Shown here one piece after another: positions 27,725-36,093 of a stretch of 64,000 bases of DNA. The DNA comes from Chthoniobacteraceae bacterium (lineage in GTDB: Bacteria; Verrucomicrobiota; Verrucomicrobiia; Chthoniobacterales; Chthoniobacteraceae): the NCBI GenBank assembly GCA_947479475.1, contig CANJZW010000006.1:25394-89393 (forward strand), written 5' to 3'. The position numbers and the translations under genes were made by a program. Position 1 is the first letter of the stretch, and every line of letters begins with the position of its first letter. A model generated the notes under the pieces. The model did not search any database and was not told the origin of the DNA. It worked only from the letters and a program-made list of their open reading frames with translations.

Positions 27725-30289
27725 TCACCCCTCCAGCGCCGCCGCCACGGGGCCTGCAATCACGGTCACGCACGGCCTGCCAGCAAAATGCCGGGCCGCC
27801 ACAGCGCGAACCTCCTCCAGCGTCACAGACCGTATCTTTTCCCGCTCCGCCAGATAGTTTTCGGCCCCGAGTCCGAAAAGTTCGTCCACCGTGCACCCAG
27901 CGGCGAAAGCCCCGGGGTTCTGGTTGCGAAGTTCCATCGAGCCGAGGGATTTCTCCTTAGCCCTGGAAAGCTCGGCCGCCGTAAGGCCCTCGTTGGCAAC
28001 CCCTAAAATTTCCGCCTGCAGTTCGGCCAAAACGGCCGTCTGCTTGATGGGATCTGTGCCAACGTAAAACACAAAGGTGCCGCAGGCCAGGCCGGAGAAC
28101 TGGCTGGATCCCACGGAATAAGCGAGCCCAAGCTGTTCTCTGATGCGCACAAACATACGCGAGCCCAGGTCGCTGCAGGCCTCGTCCAAGAGGGAAAGAG
28201 CGGTTTCGTCGGCGTCAAACAGATCCACGCCACGGTACCCCACCATCAGGATGGCCTGCTGGCGTTCGATGACTTCGGAGACGCTTTTAGAGGCGCTCAG
28301 AGGGGCTAGCCGGACGGGGTCGCACAAGGCCTCGGCGCCGGCGGGCATTCCCCCAAAGTAACGGGCGGCGAGTTCGGCGGCGCGCGCCTCCTCCACATCG
28401 CCAAAAATGGATAAAACACCGTTGCTTCCCACCAAATAACGCTCGCGAAAAGCCAATAGCGCCGCCCTGTCCAGCGAACCCACGCTCTCCGGGGTCCCGA
28501 GCGGAGGAAACCCGTCGGGATGCCCCTCCAGCAAATGACGCCGCAGAGCCTGGCCGGCCACGGCAAAAGGGTCTTCCTTTTCGGCTTTGATTCCCGCGAG
28601 TTGCACTTCCTTTTCTCGATTTAACACGTCCTCAGGGAAAACCGCGTTGCTCACCACGTCCGAAAGCAACTCCAAGCCCCGTTCCAAGTCGTCCCGCAGC
28701 ACGCTCACTCCAATGGTGATCGTTCCTTTGCCAGCATCCGCGCTGATGCCACCGCCAAGCGATTCGATTTCTTCGGCGATTTGTTTGGCAGAACGCCCTG
28801 CCGTCCCTTTGATCAGAACGCGGGTGAAGAGCTTGGAGATCCCGTTGTTTTGAGGCGTTTCCTCCAGCCTCCCTCCTTTAAACCCGATCACAACACTCAC
28901 CATGGGCAGACGCTTGTCTTCACAAACAAGGGTACGCAACCCGTTTGGAAGCCGGTGCCGGCGGATCGCCCCTCGCAAAGGCGTCTGCCCGCGCGTTACA
29001 GCCGCCGCGGGCGCACCGGCGGGATGCACCGCAACCACGTTTACCCGGTCGGGCAGGAGGTAATCTCGGGCGACGCGTTGCAAGTCCTCGGGCTGCACCT
29101 GGGCGAGCATCTGGGTGTAGAGGCGGGAGAAATCAGCATTCCGGCAGGTCAGCCAGCTGTCGCCGATGTCCGAGGCACGCCCCCGGGCGGTGGCCAGGCC
29201 GTTGATGTAACTGCTGAGCCGCATCCGGCGCACTTTTTCAAGCTCCTGAGGCAGGATGCCCTTTTCGCAGACGGACTCCACCTGCGCCAGCAGGGCGGCG
29301 CGAACCGCATCGGCGCGTTCAGGGTCCAAGACGGCGCTCAGTCCAAAAAGGCCCGCTTCGACCGGTGCGTAACACCAGGCGCCAACGGAATGCACGATCC
29401 CGAGTTCCTCCCGAAGCGAGCGGTAGAGACGCGCGCTTCTGCCGTCGCCAAGAATGGACGCCAGCAGATCCAGAGCCGGAGTGTCTTTGTGCCGGATGTC
29501 GGGCGTATGCCAGGCCAGACAAAGCCGGGTAAGTTCGGTGGGAAACGCCTCGCTGACTTCACGGGTGGCGAGCTGGCGCGGTTCAGAGGGGATCCAAACC
29601 GGCTCCAGGGCCATGCGAGGCAGGGGTTCCACCCAGCGCAAAAGTTCCGCGTGCACCGTATCGGCGTCCACATCGCCGGCCACCACAAAAAACACGTTAT
29701 TGGGAACGTACCGGCGCTTGTAGTACGCCAAAAGATCCTCCCGCGTGAGCGCGTTAAACACATCTAGGTGTCCGATCACAGGGTAACGGTAGTGGTGAGT
29801 CTGGTAGGCCGTGGCGAAAAGACGTTCAGAGCTGAGCCGGTCGGGATCGTCAAATCCCATGGCGAACTCCCGGCGGATCACCTCCTGCTCCTTCACAAAC
29901 TCCTCAGCGGGCAACGTGGAGTGAAAGACCGCGTCAGCCAGAATCTCCAGCACGGCCGGCACGCCCTTGGAGGGGAGGTCCACCCAGTAAACCGTACGGT
30001 CAAACGATGTGTAGGCGTTGATGTATCCGCCGACGTCCTGGACTTGTTGAGCGATCTGGCTGCAATTGCGGGTGGGAGTCCCCTTAAAAAGCATGTGTTC
30101 GAGTAAATGCGAGATGCCGGAACCGAGGTGGCGTCCCTCGTGAATCGACCCGGTCTGGACCCACGCCTGAACGCTGGCAACAGGGGCCGAGTGATCCTCG
30201 TGCACCAAAAGCTCCAACCCATTGGGAAGCGTGAAATGGCGGGTATCAAGCCTGGGCAGGGCCGGGGAAGCGGGACGGGATTCAGACAT
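27725..30289 (-). CDS. Two-domain M16 (insulinase-type) zinc peptidase
   Basis: 854 residues from the ATG at 30289 (a GTG six codons earlier is possible). The first M16 domain has the inverted zinc motif HLLEH (61-65) in GISHLLEHMLFKG and the usual distal glutamate region EQEVIRREF. The second M16 half (from about residue 430) has the fold but reads GISKLFTRVLIKG where the zinc motif would be, so it is non-catalytic, as is common for such tandem proteins. It has no obvious signal peptide. The peptide substrate is unknown. The gene stands between tRNA-Ala and kdsA on the same strand. Confidence 0.93.
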   Translation of the reverse strand: MSESRPASPALPRLDTRHFTLPNGLELLVHEDHSAPVASVQAWVQTGSIHEGRHLGSGISHLLEHMLFKGTPTRNCSQIAQQVQDVGGYINAYTSFDRTVYWVDLPSKGVPAVLEILADAVFHSTLPAEEFVKEQEVIRREFAMGFDDPDRLSSERLFATAYQTHHYRYPVIGHLDVFNALTREDLLAYYKRRYVPNNVFFVVAGDVDADTVHAELLRWVEPLPRMALEPVWIPSEPRQLATREVSEAFPTELTRLCLAWHTPDIRHKDTPALDLLASILGDGRSARLYRSLREELGIVHSVGAWCYAPVEAGLFGLSAVLDPERADAVRAALLAQVESVCEKGILPQELEKVRRMRLSSYINGLATARGRASDIGDSWLTCRNADFSRLYTQMLAQVQPEDLQRVARDYLLPDRVNVVAVHPAGAPAAAVTRGQTPLRGAIRRHRLPNGLRTLVCEDKRLPMVSVVIGFKGGRLEETPQNNGISKLFTRVLIKGTAGRSAKQIAEEIESLGGGISADAGKGTITIGVSVLRDDLERGLELLSDVVSNAVFPEDVLNREKEVQLAGIKAEKEDPFAVAGQALRRHLLEGHPDGFPPLGTPESVGSLDRAALLAFRERYLVGSNGVLSIFGDVEEARAAELAARYFGGMPAGAEALCDPVRLAPLSASKSVSEVIERQQAILMVGYRGVDLFDADETALSLLDEACSDLGSRMFVRIREQLGLAYSVGSSQFSGLACGTFVFYVGTDPIKQTAVLAELQAEILGVANEGLTAAELSRAKEKSLGSMELRNQNPGAFAAGCTVDELFGLGAENYLAEREKIRSVTLEEVRAVAARHFAGRPCVTVIAGPVAAALEG

Positions 30290-30343
30290 AGCCCTGTAAG
30301 ATAACACACACAGTCCACCCCGTGTAGAAGGAATGCGAGGAAG

Positions 30344-30416
30344 TGGAGCCTAGGGGATTCGAACCCCTGACCTCCTCAATGCCATTGAGGCGCTCTACCA
30401 ACTGAGCTAAGACCCC
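30344..30416 (-). tRNA. tRNA-Ala (anticodon GGC)
   Basis: The minus strand folds as a 73-nt cloverleaf: acceptor stem GGGGTCT with AGGCTCC (two G-U pairs), D arm GCTCAGTTGGTAGAGC, anticodon stem CCTCA/TGAGG around loop ATGGCAT giving anticodon GGC, and T arm AGGGGTTCGAATCCCCT. The discriminator base is A. The 3' CCA is not encoded. Confidence 0.96.
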
Positions 30417-30771
30417 GTAGTCCTTTAGGGGAGATATCATTTACCTGAGGATGGCCACGTGTGGCAATGCCTTTTTTCCAAAATCACAAGGGGAATCTTA
30501 AGCCGAGTTTTTTCAAAAACGCGCTCGCTTTCCGTTTTTTTCATTTTTTCCAAGCTGATCTACGCTTAGATCACTCCTTTCCATGAGGCAGCATCGGGTT
30601 TCGACGAGTGTAAACGGCGGCCGAAAAGTGCAGCGGATGCCGGAAGAGACTTGGCCCCCTCAGGCTTTCGCTTGTTATTAACCCGAAGGCGTAAATTTTT
30701 TCTGGGAAACGCCCGTCTCAGGTCAAAGTTTCCCTGTAATCCAACCCGTTCCTACAGGTCGCATCAAAGCC
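30417..30771. other. Intergenic region, no gene recognised
   Basis: About 355 bp between tRNA-Ala and the DUF1080 gene. It holds A/T-rich tracts and one 7-bp perfect inverted repeat with a 4-nt loop (30556-30573) without a flanking T-run. I see no hallmark of 4.5S, 6S, tmRNA or RNase P RNA. Confidence 0.5.
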
Positions 30772-31530
30772 CTACGGCAGCATCTTAATCTTCAGATTTT
30801 TAAACTGAATTGTCATGGTGTGCCCGCCGTGCATCTGGATCCCGATGACCCCGTTTTTGCACGCCTTAGGGCTCTCGTCCACCATGTCGGTGGTCACCTG
30901 CCCGTTGATGCTGTATGTGATACGGTTTCCTTTAGCCACAACGACACACTCGTTCCATTCGCCAAGCGGGCTAATCTTCGCTTTGATTTCAGCCTCCGTT
31001 TGTGCCAAGGGAGTGGAGCTCCGCTTGTTATCGGCATCCCAAACCGTCTTCTCACCCCTCTTACTCATGATGCCGCGGCCGCCGGCCACCCCGCCCTCAT
31101 CGTAAATGATGCCCGTGTGGCTGTTCTCTGCGTCAATGTCCGCCTGATAGCCACCCACATGCAGCATCTCGGGGCGGTCAACCTTGCCGCGAAACTGCAT
31201 CCCAGAGTTGCCGCCAGGTGTGAGCATCCTCCAACTGTAGCGAAGTTCAAAATCCGCAAACTTCTCCGGATAGTCCATGGAGGAAAGGAGAATCAGGTCG
31301 GACTGTTTTGAGGTTTCCTTGGTTTCCAGACACTGGATTGCGCCGTCCACCACAGACCAGTAACCTTCCAACCCCTTCCACCCCGTAAGTTCTTTGCCGT
31401 TAAAGAGCGAGATCCATCCGTCTGCGGCCGCAGAAGGCACTTCTGTTTTCGTTGCCTCCTGTGAAAAAAGTGCTGGCGTGACGGTGAAAAGAGAGGATGT
31501 CAGAAGGCTCAGAAACAGAGTTTTTTTCAT
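30772..31530 (-). CDS. DUF1080 (3-keto-disaccharide hydrolase-like) secreted protein
   Basis: 252 residues with a signal peptide (about 1-24, ending ALFSQE). The body is a single DUF1080 domain with the hallmark start WISLFNGKELTGWKG and later GGNSGMQFRG, a concanavalin-like jelly roll. Members are reported to act on 3-keto-glycosides and are very common in Verrucomicrobia and Planctomycetes. It has no linked polysaccharide-degradation cluster here except the M14-like gene upstream and a sulfatase 3 kb away. Confidence 0.93.
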   Translation of the reverse strand: MKKTLFLSLLTSSLFTVTPALFSQEATKTEVPSAAADGWISLFNGKELTGWKGLEGYWSVVDGAIQCLETKETSKQSDLILLSSMDYPEKFADFELRYSWRMLTPGGNSGMQFRGKVDRPEMLHVGGYQADIDAENSHTGIIYDEGGVAGGRGIMSKRGEKTVWDADNKRSSTPLAQTEAEIKAKISPLGEWNECVVVAKGNRITYSINGQVTTDMVDESPKACKNGVIGIQMHGGHTMTIQFKNLKIKMLP

Positions 31531-31614
31531 GGGGGGAACTTAAGGGCTGAATTGGAACATAAATTTAACGGAAAGAGGCAAAGAGTCAAAAAACGTTTTG
31601 GGGTAAGTCCAAAC

Positions 31615-32367
31615 TTAAGACGCGAGTTTTCGCTGAAGCTCCACGATGCGTCCTATGGCGGCCACTTGGGCCTGAATCCGGAGTTCCAGGGCCATTTCGC
31701 TGGGCGTTTCAAAAGTCACACCCCTTCTGCATCCGATTTGATGAAGCCAGACCGCTTCAGGATGCCCGATTTCCTCGAACCTCTTAAGAGATAACCGGGG
31801 CCGCAAAATACCCTGCCGAGCACTTCGCCCGTCGATTTTTGGGCGGGGATCCCTGGGGATCAACGCCTCGGCAGCCTGAAGAATCAACTCTCCGAAGGGC
31901 GGAGTCCGGGAGTGTTCATAGAGGTAAATCCCAAGAGCATCGTAGTCCTCATGCAGCAACATTGCCGCACTAAAGCGGTGGGGGCGGACCTCCCTGCGCA
32001 CGGCTGCTGTCGTCGGGTGGATATCCCCCTGAAACATCCGGTTCACATCGTTGCCGGAGGCGTCTGAGCGTTGGTTCCGTGCAAGGCCCCAGGGGTTTAA
32101 ACAGGGAAACAGCAGTAATGGAAGCCCCCTCAAAGACGCCTGATGGTTCTGCGCCCACGCAAGCAGACCTTCCGTGGAAGCGGGTTCGTCCCCATGGATT
32201 CCCGCGGAAAGATAAAGGCCCGGGGCAGTGCTGAGAGCCGGGGTTTTGAGGCAATAAACGGGGTACCCGTCGACTTGAGCGATCGCAAGTAAACGCAATC
32301 CCGAGGCGCGTGCGAGGGCGCGCCATCGCGCAATCAGGCGGGGATAGTCGTGGCAACTGCTGCGCAT
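31615..32367 (-). CDS. M14-type zinc carboxypeptidase/deacylase-like protein
   Basis: 250 residues from the ATG at 32367; the frame is open 39 codons earlier but conserved sequence begins only after this point. Zinc ligands are visible as H58-x2-E61 in AGIHGDEPAS and H139 in MLLHEDYDA. The segment PCLNPWGLARNQRS...GNDVNRMF supplies the N-R substrate-binding pair of the M14/succinylglutamate desuccinylase fold. It could trim peptides or amide-linked groups. There is no signal peptide in this model. Confidence 0.8.
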   Translation of the reverse strand: MRSSCHDYPRLIARWRALARASGLRLLAIAQVDGYPVYCLKTPALSTAPGLYLSAGIHGDEPASTEGLLAWAQNHQASLRGLPLLLFPCLNPWGLARNQRSDASGNDVNRMFQGDIHPTTAAVRREVRPHRFSAAMLLHEDYDALGIYLYEHSRTPPFGELILQAAEALIPRDPRPKIDGRSARQGILRPRLSLKRFEEIGHPEAVWLHQIGCRRGVTFETPSEMALELRIQAQVAAIGRIVELQRKLAS

Positions 32368-32601
32368 GGCGTTTTTGTAAGGGACCTCCCGGCCATCTAC
32401 GCACCCCGACGGGCTTGAAATGTCAGGGGAAAACGAAGCGGCTGGCGGGCGGAAAAGGGTCTCGCCCCAAGGGTAAAGTGGCAACGCGAAAATGAGGATG
32501 GAGAAAAAGCTCCATCCAACCCAAGCTTTGGACGGGCGGCCGACGCGAGGATAACCTTCGCGAGTGTGCCGGCTTTGAAAATACTAGAAAACAGTTCCAC
32601 C

Positions 32602-33042
32602 ATGAGCAAATACGTTCCAATGATCAGTTCCGGTCTCGCCGGCCCCCTCGGCGTCCTGCACCTGCCGCGCCTCTGGCAGAAGGCCTCCCTCGAAGCCCAG
32701 GGCAAACTCCACCACGATTACCCGGGCATTGGAAAAGGGTATGACTCGATGGTTCTCGCCGCCCTGCATCTGGACGAAGCGGCCGTACACGCGTTTATCA
32801 AAACCAAGCCGAGTTATCCCCAGTTCGAGGCCTGGATCAAACAGCAGCCCGGCGTAAAACTCGACAAGGCCACGGTCTACAAAAATAACGCCGCCATCCT
32901 AGGATACATCCACTCCGATGAAACCCGGCGCGCCATTCTTGAGGCCAACGGCATACCCGACGACGGCTCGGTAAGCCCCGGAGCCGTTGACCTAAACAAC
33001 ATCGACGATTGGGGGACGTTCCACAAGGAAGTGCTCTGCTAA
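32602..33042 (+). CDS. DUF5069 domain protein
   Basis: 146 residues from ATGAGCAAATAC at 32602; the frame is open 12 codons upstream, but family members begin close to this point. The sequence LHLPRLWQKASLEAQGKL, the YDSMVLAALHLD segment and a C-terminal LNNIDDWGTFHKEVL match DUF5069, a small cytoplasmic family seen mainly in PVC bacteria. Function unknown. It is followed by a hairpin at 33056-33081. Confidence 0.85.
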   Translation: MSKYVPMISSGLAGPLGVLHLPRLWQKASLEAQGKLHHDYPGIGKGYDSMVLAALHLDEAAVHAFIKTKPSYPQFEAWIKQQPGVKLDKATVYKNNAAILGYIHSDETRRAILEANGIPDDGSVSPGAVDLNNIDDWGTFHKEVLC

Positions 33043-33055
33043 ACCCGGCCAAAAA

Positions 33056-33081
33056 GCGCAGTCTTTCTCAAAGGACTGCGC
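33056..33081 (+). terminator. Hairpin after the DUF5069 gene
   Basis: Perfect 8-bp arms gcgcagtc and gactgcgc enclose a 10-nt loop 14 nt after the stop codon. No clean T-run follows, so it may be an intrinsic terminator of imperfect type. Confidence 0.55.
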
Positions 33082-33212
33082 TCCGGTTGGGTTTGAGGCG
33101 CCCCGCCCTCGACTCAGCGAGAGAAGCAGTCGCCCCCTCGCTTGCCCCTCCCGCGCTCTGGGATATGCCGGGCTGTTTGCCTCCAGCCCATCTTGTGAGC
33201 GTTTCCCCCTAC

Positions 33213-34358
33213 TCAGCCCTGCTCGTGGCGCACGTCCTCTTGTTTTGAAGCCCGAACCTCGAACTCTCTCCTGACGTATTCAAGCAGCGTTTCAATCCGC
33301 CCGTCCCCGTGGTGACACTCGAGCGCGAAACGGTGTCTTTGGACGATTTGGTCCGCCCCCCCGGAATCAAATCTCTCAACTGCCCGCTGAACGAGGGTGG
33401 CAGGTTGCACCACATCCATCGGACTGAAAAAGAAAATGAAATCCTCAGGGATGTCTCTTATCCCAGGGAGGTACTTCATGGAGGCAGGGATGATTGGAAT
33501 CCCCCCCGTAATGAGCGCATCGAAAATACGGATCGGCACGTCATTAAGGACCGGCATAATCCAGTGCACTTTGTGCGCGCACCACTCGCGCAAGCGGTCT
33601 TCCGGGTCTCGCCCGTGAAAGGCCTGATTACTGAATCCCACGGAAGGGTAGTGGCCGGAAAGGGTCGAAATCACGCGATTGCGAAACGAAAACATTTCGT
33701 AGGGCACGTGTTTGCCCAGCGGAAGGTTGGAGCGTTCCGCACGCACCAGTTGCTCGATTCGGTTCGTGAGGAAAGAACGCGACCACTGAATGTTGGCGCA
33801 ATACACAGGGCCTGCGGTGAGCCAGTTGTACCGTGAAAGCAGGTAAAGATTTTCGTGGTGGGCAGGGAAATAAAGATCGGAATGAGCCGCTGAAAAACAA
33901 CTATTTTCAAGCCAATGGTGGTTATCCCAATCCCAAGCACAAAAAATAGTTTTATCGCAGCGCGCAAAAAAGTCTGCATACCCGCCGGACTGCCGCGAAC
34001 GTGCGATATCATTATTATTAAGAATCACGACAGCTCCTTCAAGGATCTCCCTATTTTGAGCCCTCAAAGTTTCGCTTGGTTCGTTAAAGAAACTTGGCGC
34101 CAAACTTAAGATCTCCCAATCCCGAGAGCTGGCATCGAAACGATTAATATCCTCGCCAATAAAAACACGGGAAACCTGCCTTTTTTTAAAAAACACCTTC
34201 AGTGCCTCAACCCGGATCTGCTTCTGAACCGCCAGCGGGAAAAAACCAGGGTCTTGGCAAAAATCCATCACATTTGCACTGATTCCACCGGGACTCAATC
34301 CGCCTGCAGGCAATGCGGCGGTCAGAGTCTGATAATGGCTGGAGATGGTGGCACTCAT
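33213..34358 (-). CDS. Exostosin/CgeB-like glycosyltransferase
   Basis: 381 residues from the ATG at 34358; the frame continues 68 codons upstream in low-quality sequence, so the start is uncertain. The C-terminal half (VPIRIFDALITGGIPIIPAS, DIPEDFIFFFSPMDVVQ) resembles the GT-B nucleotide-binding lobe of exostosin and CgeB-type transferases, where a conserved acidic/aromatic run contacts the sugar nucleotide. The N-terminal half has no recognisable motif. It stands alone between convergent and divergent neighbours. Donor and acceptor cannot be inferred. Confidence 0.6.
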   Translation of the reverse strand: MSATISSHYQTLTAALPAGGLSPGGISANVMDFCQDPGFFPLAVQKQIRVEALKVFFKKRQVSRVFIGEDINRFDASSRDWEILSLAPSFFNEPSETLRAQNREILEGAVVILNNNDIARSRQSGGYADFFARCDKTIFCAWDWDNHHWLENSCFSAAHSDLYFPAHHENLYLLSRYNWLTAGPVYCANIQWSRSFLTNRIEQLVRAERSNLPLGKHVPYEMFSFRNRVISTLSGHYPSVGFSNQAFHGRDPEDRLREWCAHKVHWIMPVLNDVPIRIFDALITGGIPIIPASMKYLPGIRDIPEDFIFFFSPMDVVQPATLVQRAVERFDSGGADQIVQRHRFALECHHGDGRIETLLEYVRREFEVRASKQEDVRHEQG

Positions 34359-34613
34359 GGGATAGCGCTTTGAAAAATGGCGGTTTTGCACCGCAAAGGA
34401 AAGGGAAGACTCGCTACCCGCCAACCTCCAAAGGCAAAAGAGCAGTTTTCCCATATTCTGAAAACTCTCGACGATAGTGCGGCCGAGGCGAAACGTTCCA
34501 ATCCAAGGCCGGCAATGCATTTTCCCCCTACCCGTACCCCTGACCCGTCCCTCTAAACGCATGAGGGATCTTTGAAACCTTTTGCCTCCCTCGGTGTTTT
34601 AAAAATATCCTCC

Positions 34614-36059
34614 ATGCGCACTCCCCTTTTCTTTTGTTCCATCCTCCTTCTCGCCGTATGCACCGCAGCCAGTGGATCGGCGGCGGATTCCTCCCCCAGA
34701 AAAAACGTCCTGCTCCTTGTCTCCGATGACTGTCGCGCCGGCATGGGTTCCTATGGCGGCGCCGGGATCACCCCCAATCTTGATAAACTCGCCAGCACGG
34801 GGCGCCGCTTCGAACGCGCCTATTGCCAATACGCCCTTTGCAACCCGAGTCGCACTTCCTTTTTGACCGGCTTGCGCCCCGATGTCACCGGGGTCACGGA
34901 CAACGCCAAAGAGTTCCGCCGCGTGATTCCCGACATGGTCACCCTGCCCCAGATGTTCCGCAATGGCGGCTATTCCGTCGCCCGGATCGGCAAGCTCTAC
35001 CACTACGGGGTGCCCAAGGAAATTGGCACAAACGGGCTGGATGACCCCGCTTCGTGGGAAAAGGTTTGGAACCCTCGGGGGCGGGATTGCGATGACGAAG
35101 ACAAAATCTTCAGCATCCTGGCTTCGCCCAACTCGAAAACAACCGTTCAAAAAGGCGCGGGCAATTACGGCGGCACTCTGAGTTGGCTGGCTGCCGAGGG
35201 TAGCGACGAAGAGCAGACCGATGGTAAAATCGCGGCCCAGGCGAAAGAGTTTCTGCAACAAAAACACGACAAACCTTTCTTTCTCGCCGTGGGTTTCTTT
35301 CGTCCGCACACCCCCTACGTCTCCCCGAAATCCTACTTCGAACACTATCCGAAGGACAAAATTGAACTGGCCCAGGAACCGGTCGGAAACCGGGAAAGTA
35401 AACCCAAGGCCGCCCTCTCCAACACGCCCAAGGCCCACTACGGCATGGACGAAGACATGCAACGGACCGCCAAACAAGCCTATCTCGCCTCCATGACGTT
35501 CATGGACGCCCAGTTTGGGCTGGTCTTGGCGGAACTCGAAAAACAGGGCCTGGATAAAAACACCATCGTCGTTTTCATCAGCGACCACGGATACAACCTC
35601 GGCGAACACGGCCTCTGGCAAAAACGCTCCCTGTACGAGGACTCCGCGCGCGTGCCCCTCATCATTCGAGACCCCGGCATGAAAGCTCCCGGGCAGCCCA
35701 CCGGGCGCACCGCCGAACTCATCGACCTCTACCCCACCCTCGCCGACCTTTGCGGACTCAAACCCGACCGTCGCATTCAAGGTACCAGCCTGCGCCCCGT
35801 CCTTGAACAACCCGACCGCGAGTGGAACCGTGCGGCTTTTACTCAGGTGGTTTTTGGCAACAAAAAGGACTCCGCTGCCACCGGGCGCTCAGTCCGCACC
35901 GAGCGTTACCGGTACACAGAGTGGAACGAGGGAACACTTGGGGTTGAACTGTACGACCACTTGAACGACCCCAAGGAATTCCTCAATCTAGCACAGGACG
36001 CCGCCCATGCGACGGTCCTTCAGGAATTACAAACACTGCTGCATAAGGGCCACAATTAA
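34614..36059 (+). CDS. Type I sulfatase (iduronate-2-sulfatase-like)
   Basis: 481 residues from the ATG at 34614, which puts a signal peptide at the N-terminus (about 4-24, ending SGSAA). The catalytic motif C-x-P-S-R is CNPSRTS with C76 (formylglycine after maturation). Metal ligands lie in LLLVSDDCRAG and VVFISDHGYNLGEHG. The overall order resembles iduronate-2-sulfatase-type S1 members, which remove sulfate esters from glycans. No cognate anaerobic maturase or glycoside hydrolase gene is in the window. The stop codon lies inside a 13-bp direct duplication. Confidence 0.93.
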   Translation: MRTPLFFCSILLLAVCTAASGSAADSSPRKNVLLLVSDDCRAGMGSYGGAGITPNLDKLASTGRRFERAYCQYALCNPSRTSFLTGLRPDVTGVTDNAKEFRRVIPDMVTLPQMFRNGGYSVARIGKLYHYGVPKEIGTNGLDDPASWEKVWNPRGRDCDDEDKIFSILASPNSKTTVQKGAGNYGGTLSWLAAEGSDEEQTDGKIAAQAKEFLQQKHDKPFFLAVGFFRPHTPYVSPKSYFEHYPKDKIELAQEPVGNRESKPKAALSNTPKAHYGMDEDMQRTAKQAYLASMTFMDAQFGLVLAELEKQGLDKNTIVVFISDHGYNLGEHGLWQKRSLYEDSARVPLIIRDPGMKAPGQPTGRTAELIDLYPTLADLCGLKPDRRIQGTSLRPVLEQPDREWNRAAFTQVVFGNKKDSAATGRSVRTERYRYTEWNEGTLGVELYDHLNDPKEFLNLAQDAAHATVLQELQTLLHKGHN

Positions 36060-36070
36060 GGGCCACAATT
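36045..36070 (+). repeat. 13-bp direct duplication over the sulfatase stop codon
   Basis: The unit aagggccacaatt occurs twice without a gap (36045-36057, 36058-36070), so the sulfatase TAA at 36057-36059 is followed by a second, duplicated in-phase region ending in another TAA-like start. Confidence 0.9.
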
Positions 36071-36093
36071 AAGGGGCCGCCCACAACCGCTCC

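Noticed and set aside
28781..29767. 328-codon plus-strand frame
   Set aside because: Antisense to the M16 peptidase, which has HLLEH and a consistent two-domain layout.
30437..30544. 35-codon minus-strand frame starting MKKTESERVF
   Set aside because: Too short, in A-rich sequence where such starts arise by chance, and no supporting family.
30556..30573. 7-bp inverted repeat as a terminator
   Set aside because: No T-run on either side and no gene ends close to it; operator function cannot be shown.
34599..35810. 403-codon minus-strand frame
   Set aside because: Exactly antisense to the sulfatase, whose catalytic motifs, signal peptide and family match are clear; a shadow caused by codon bias.
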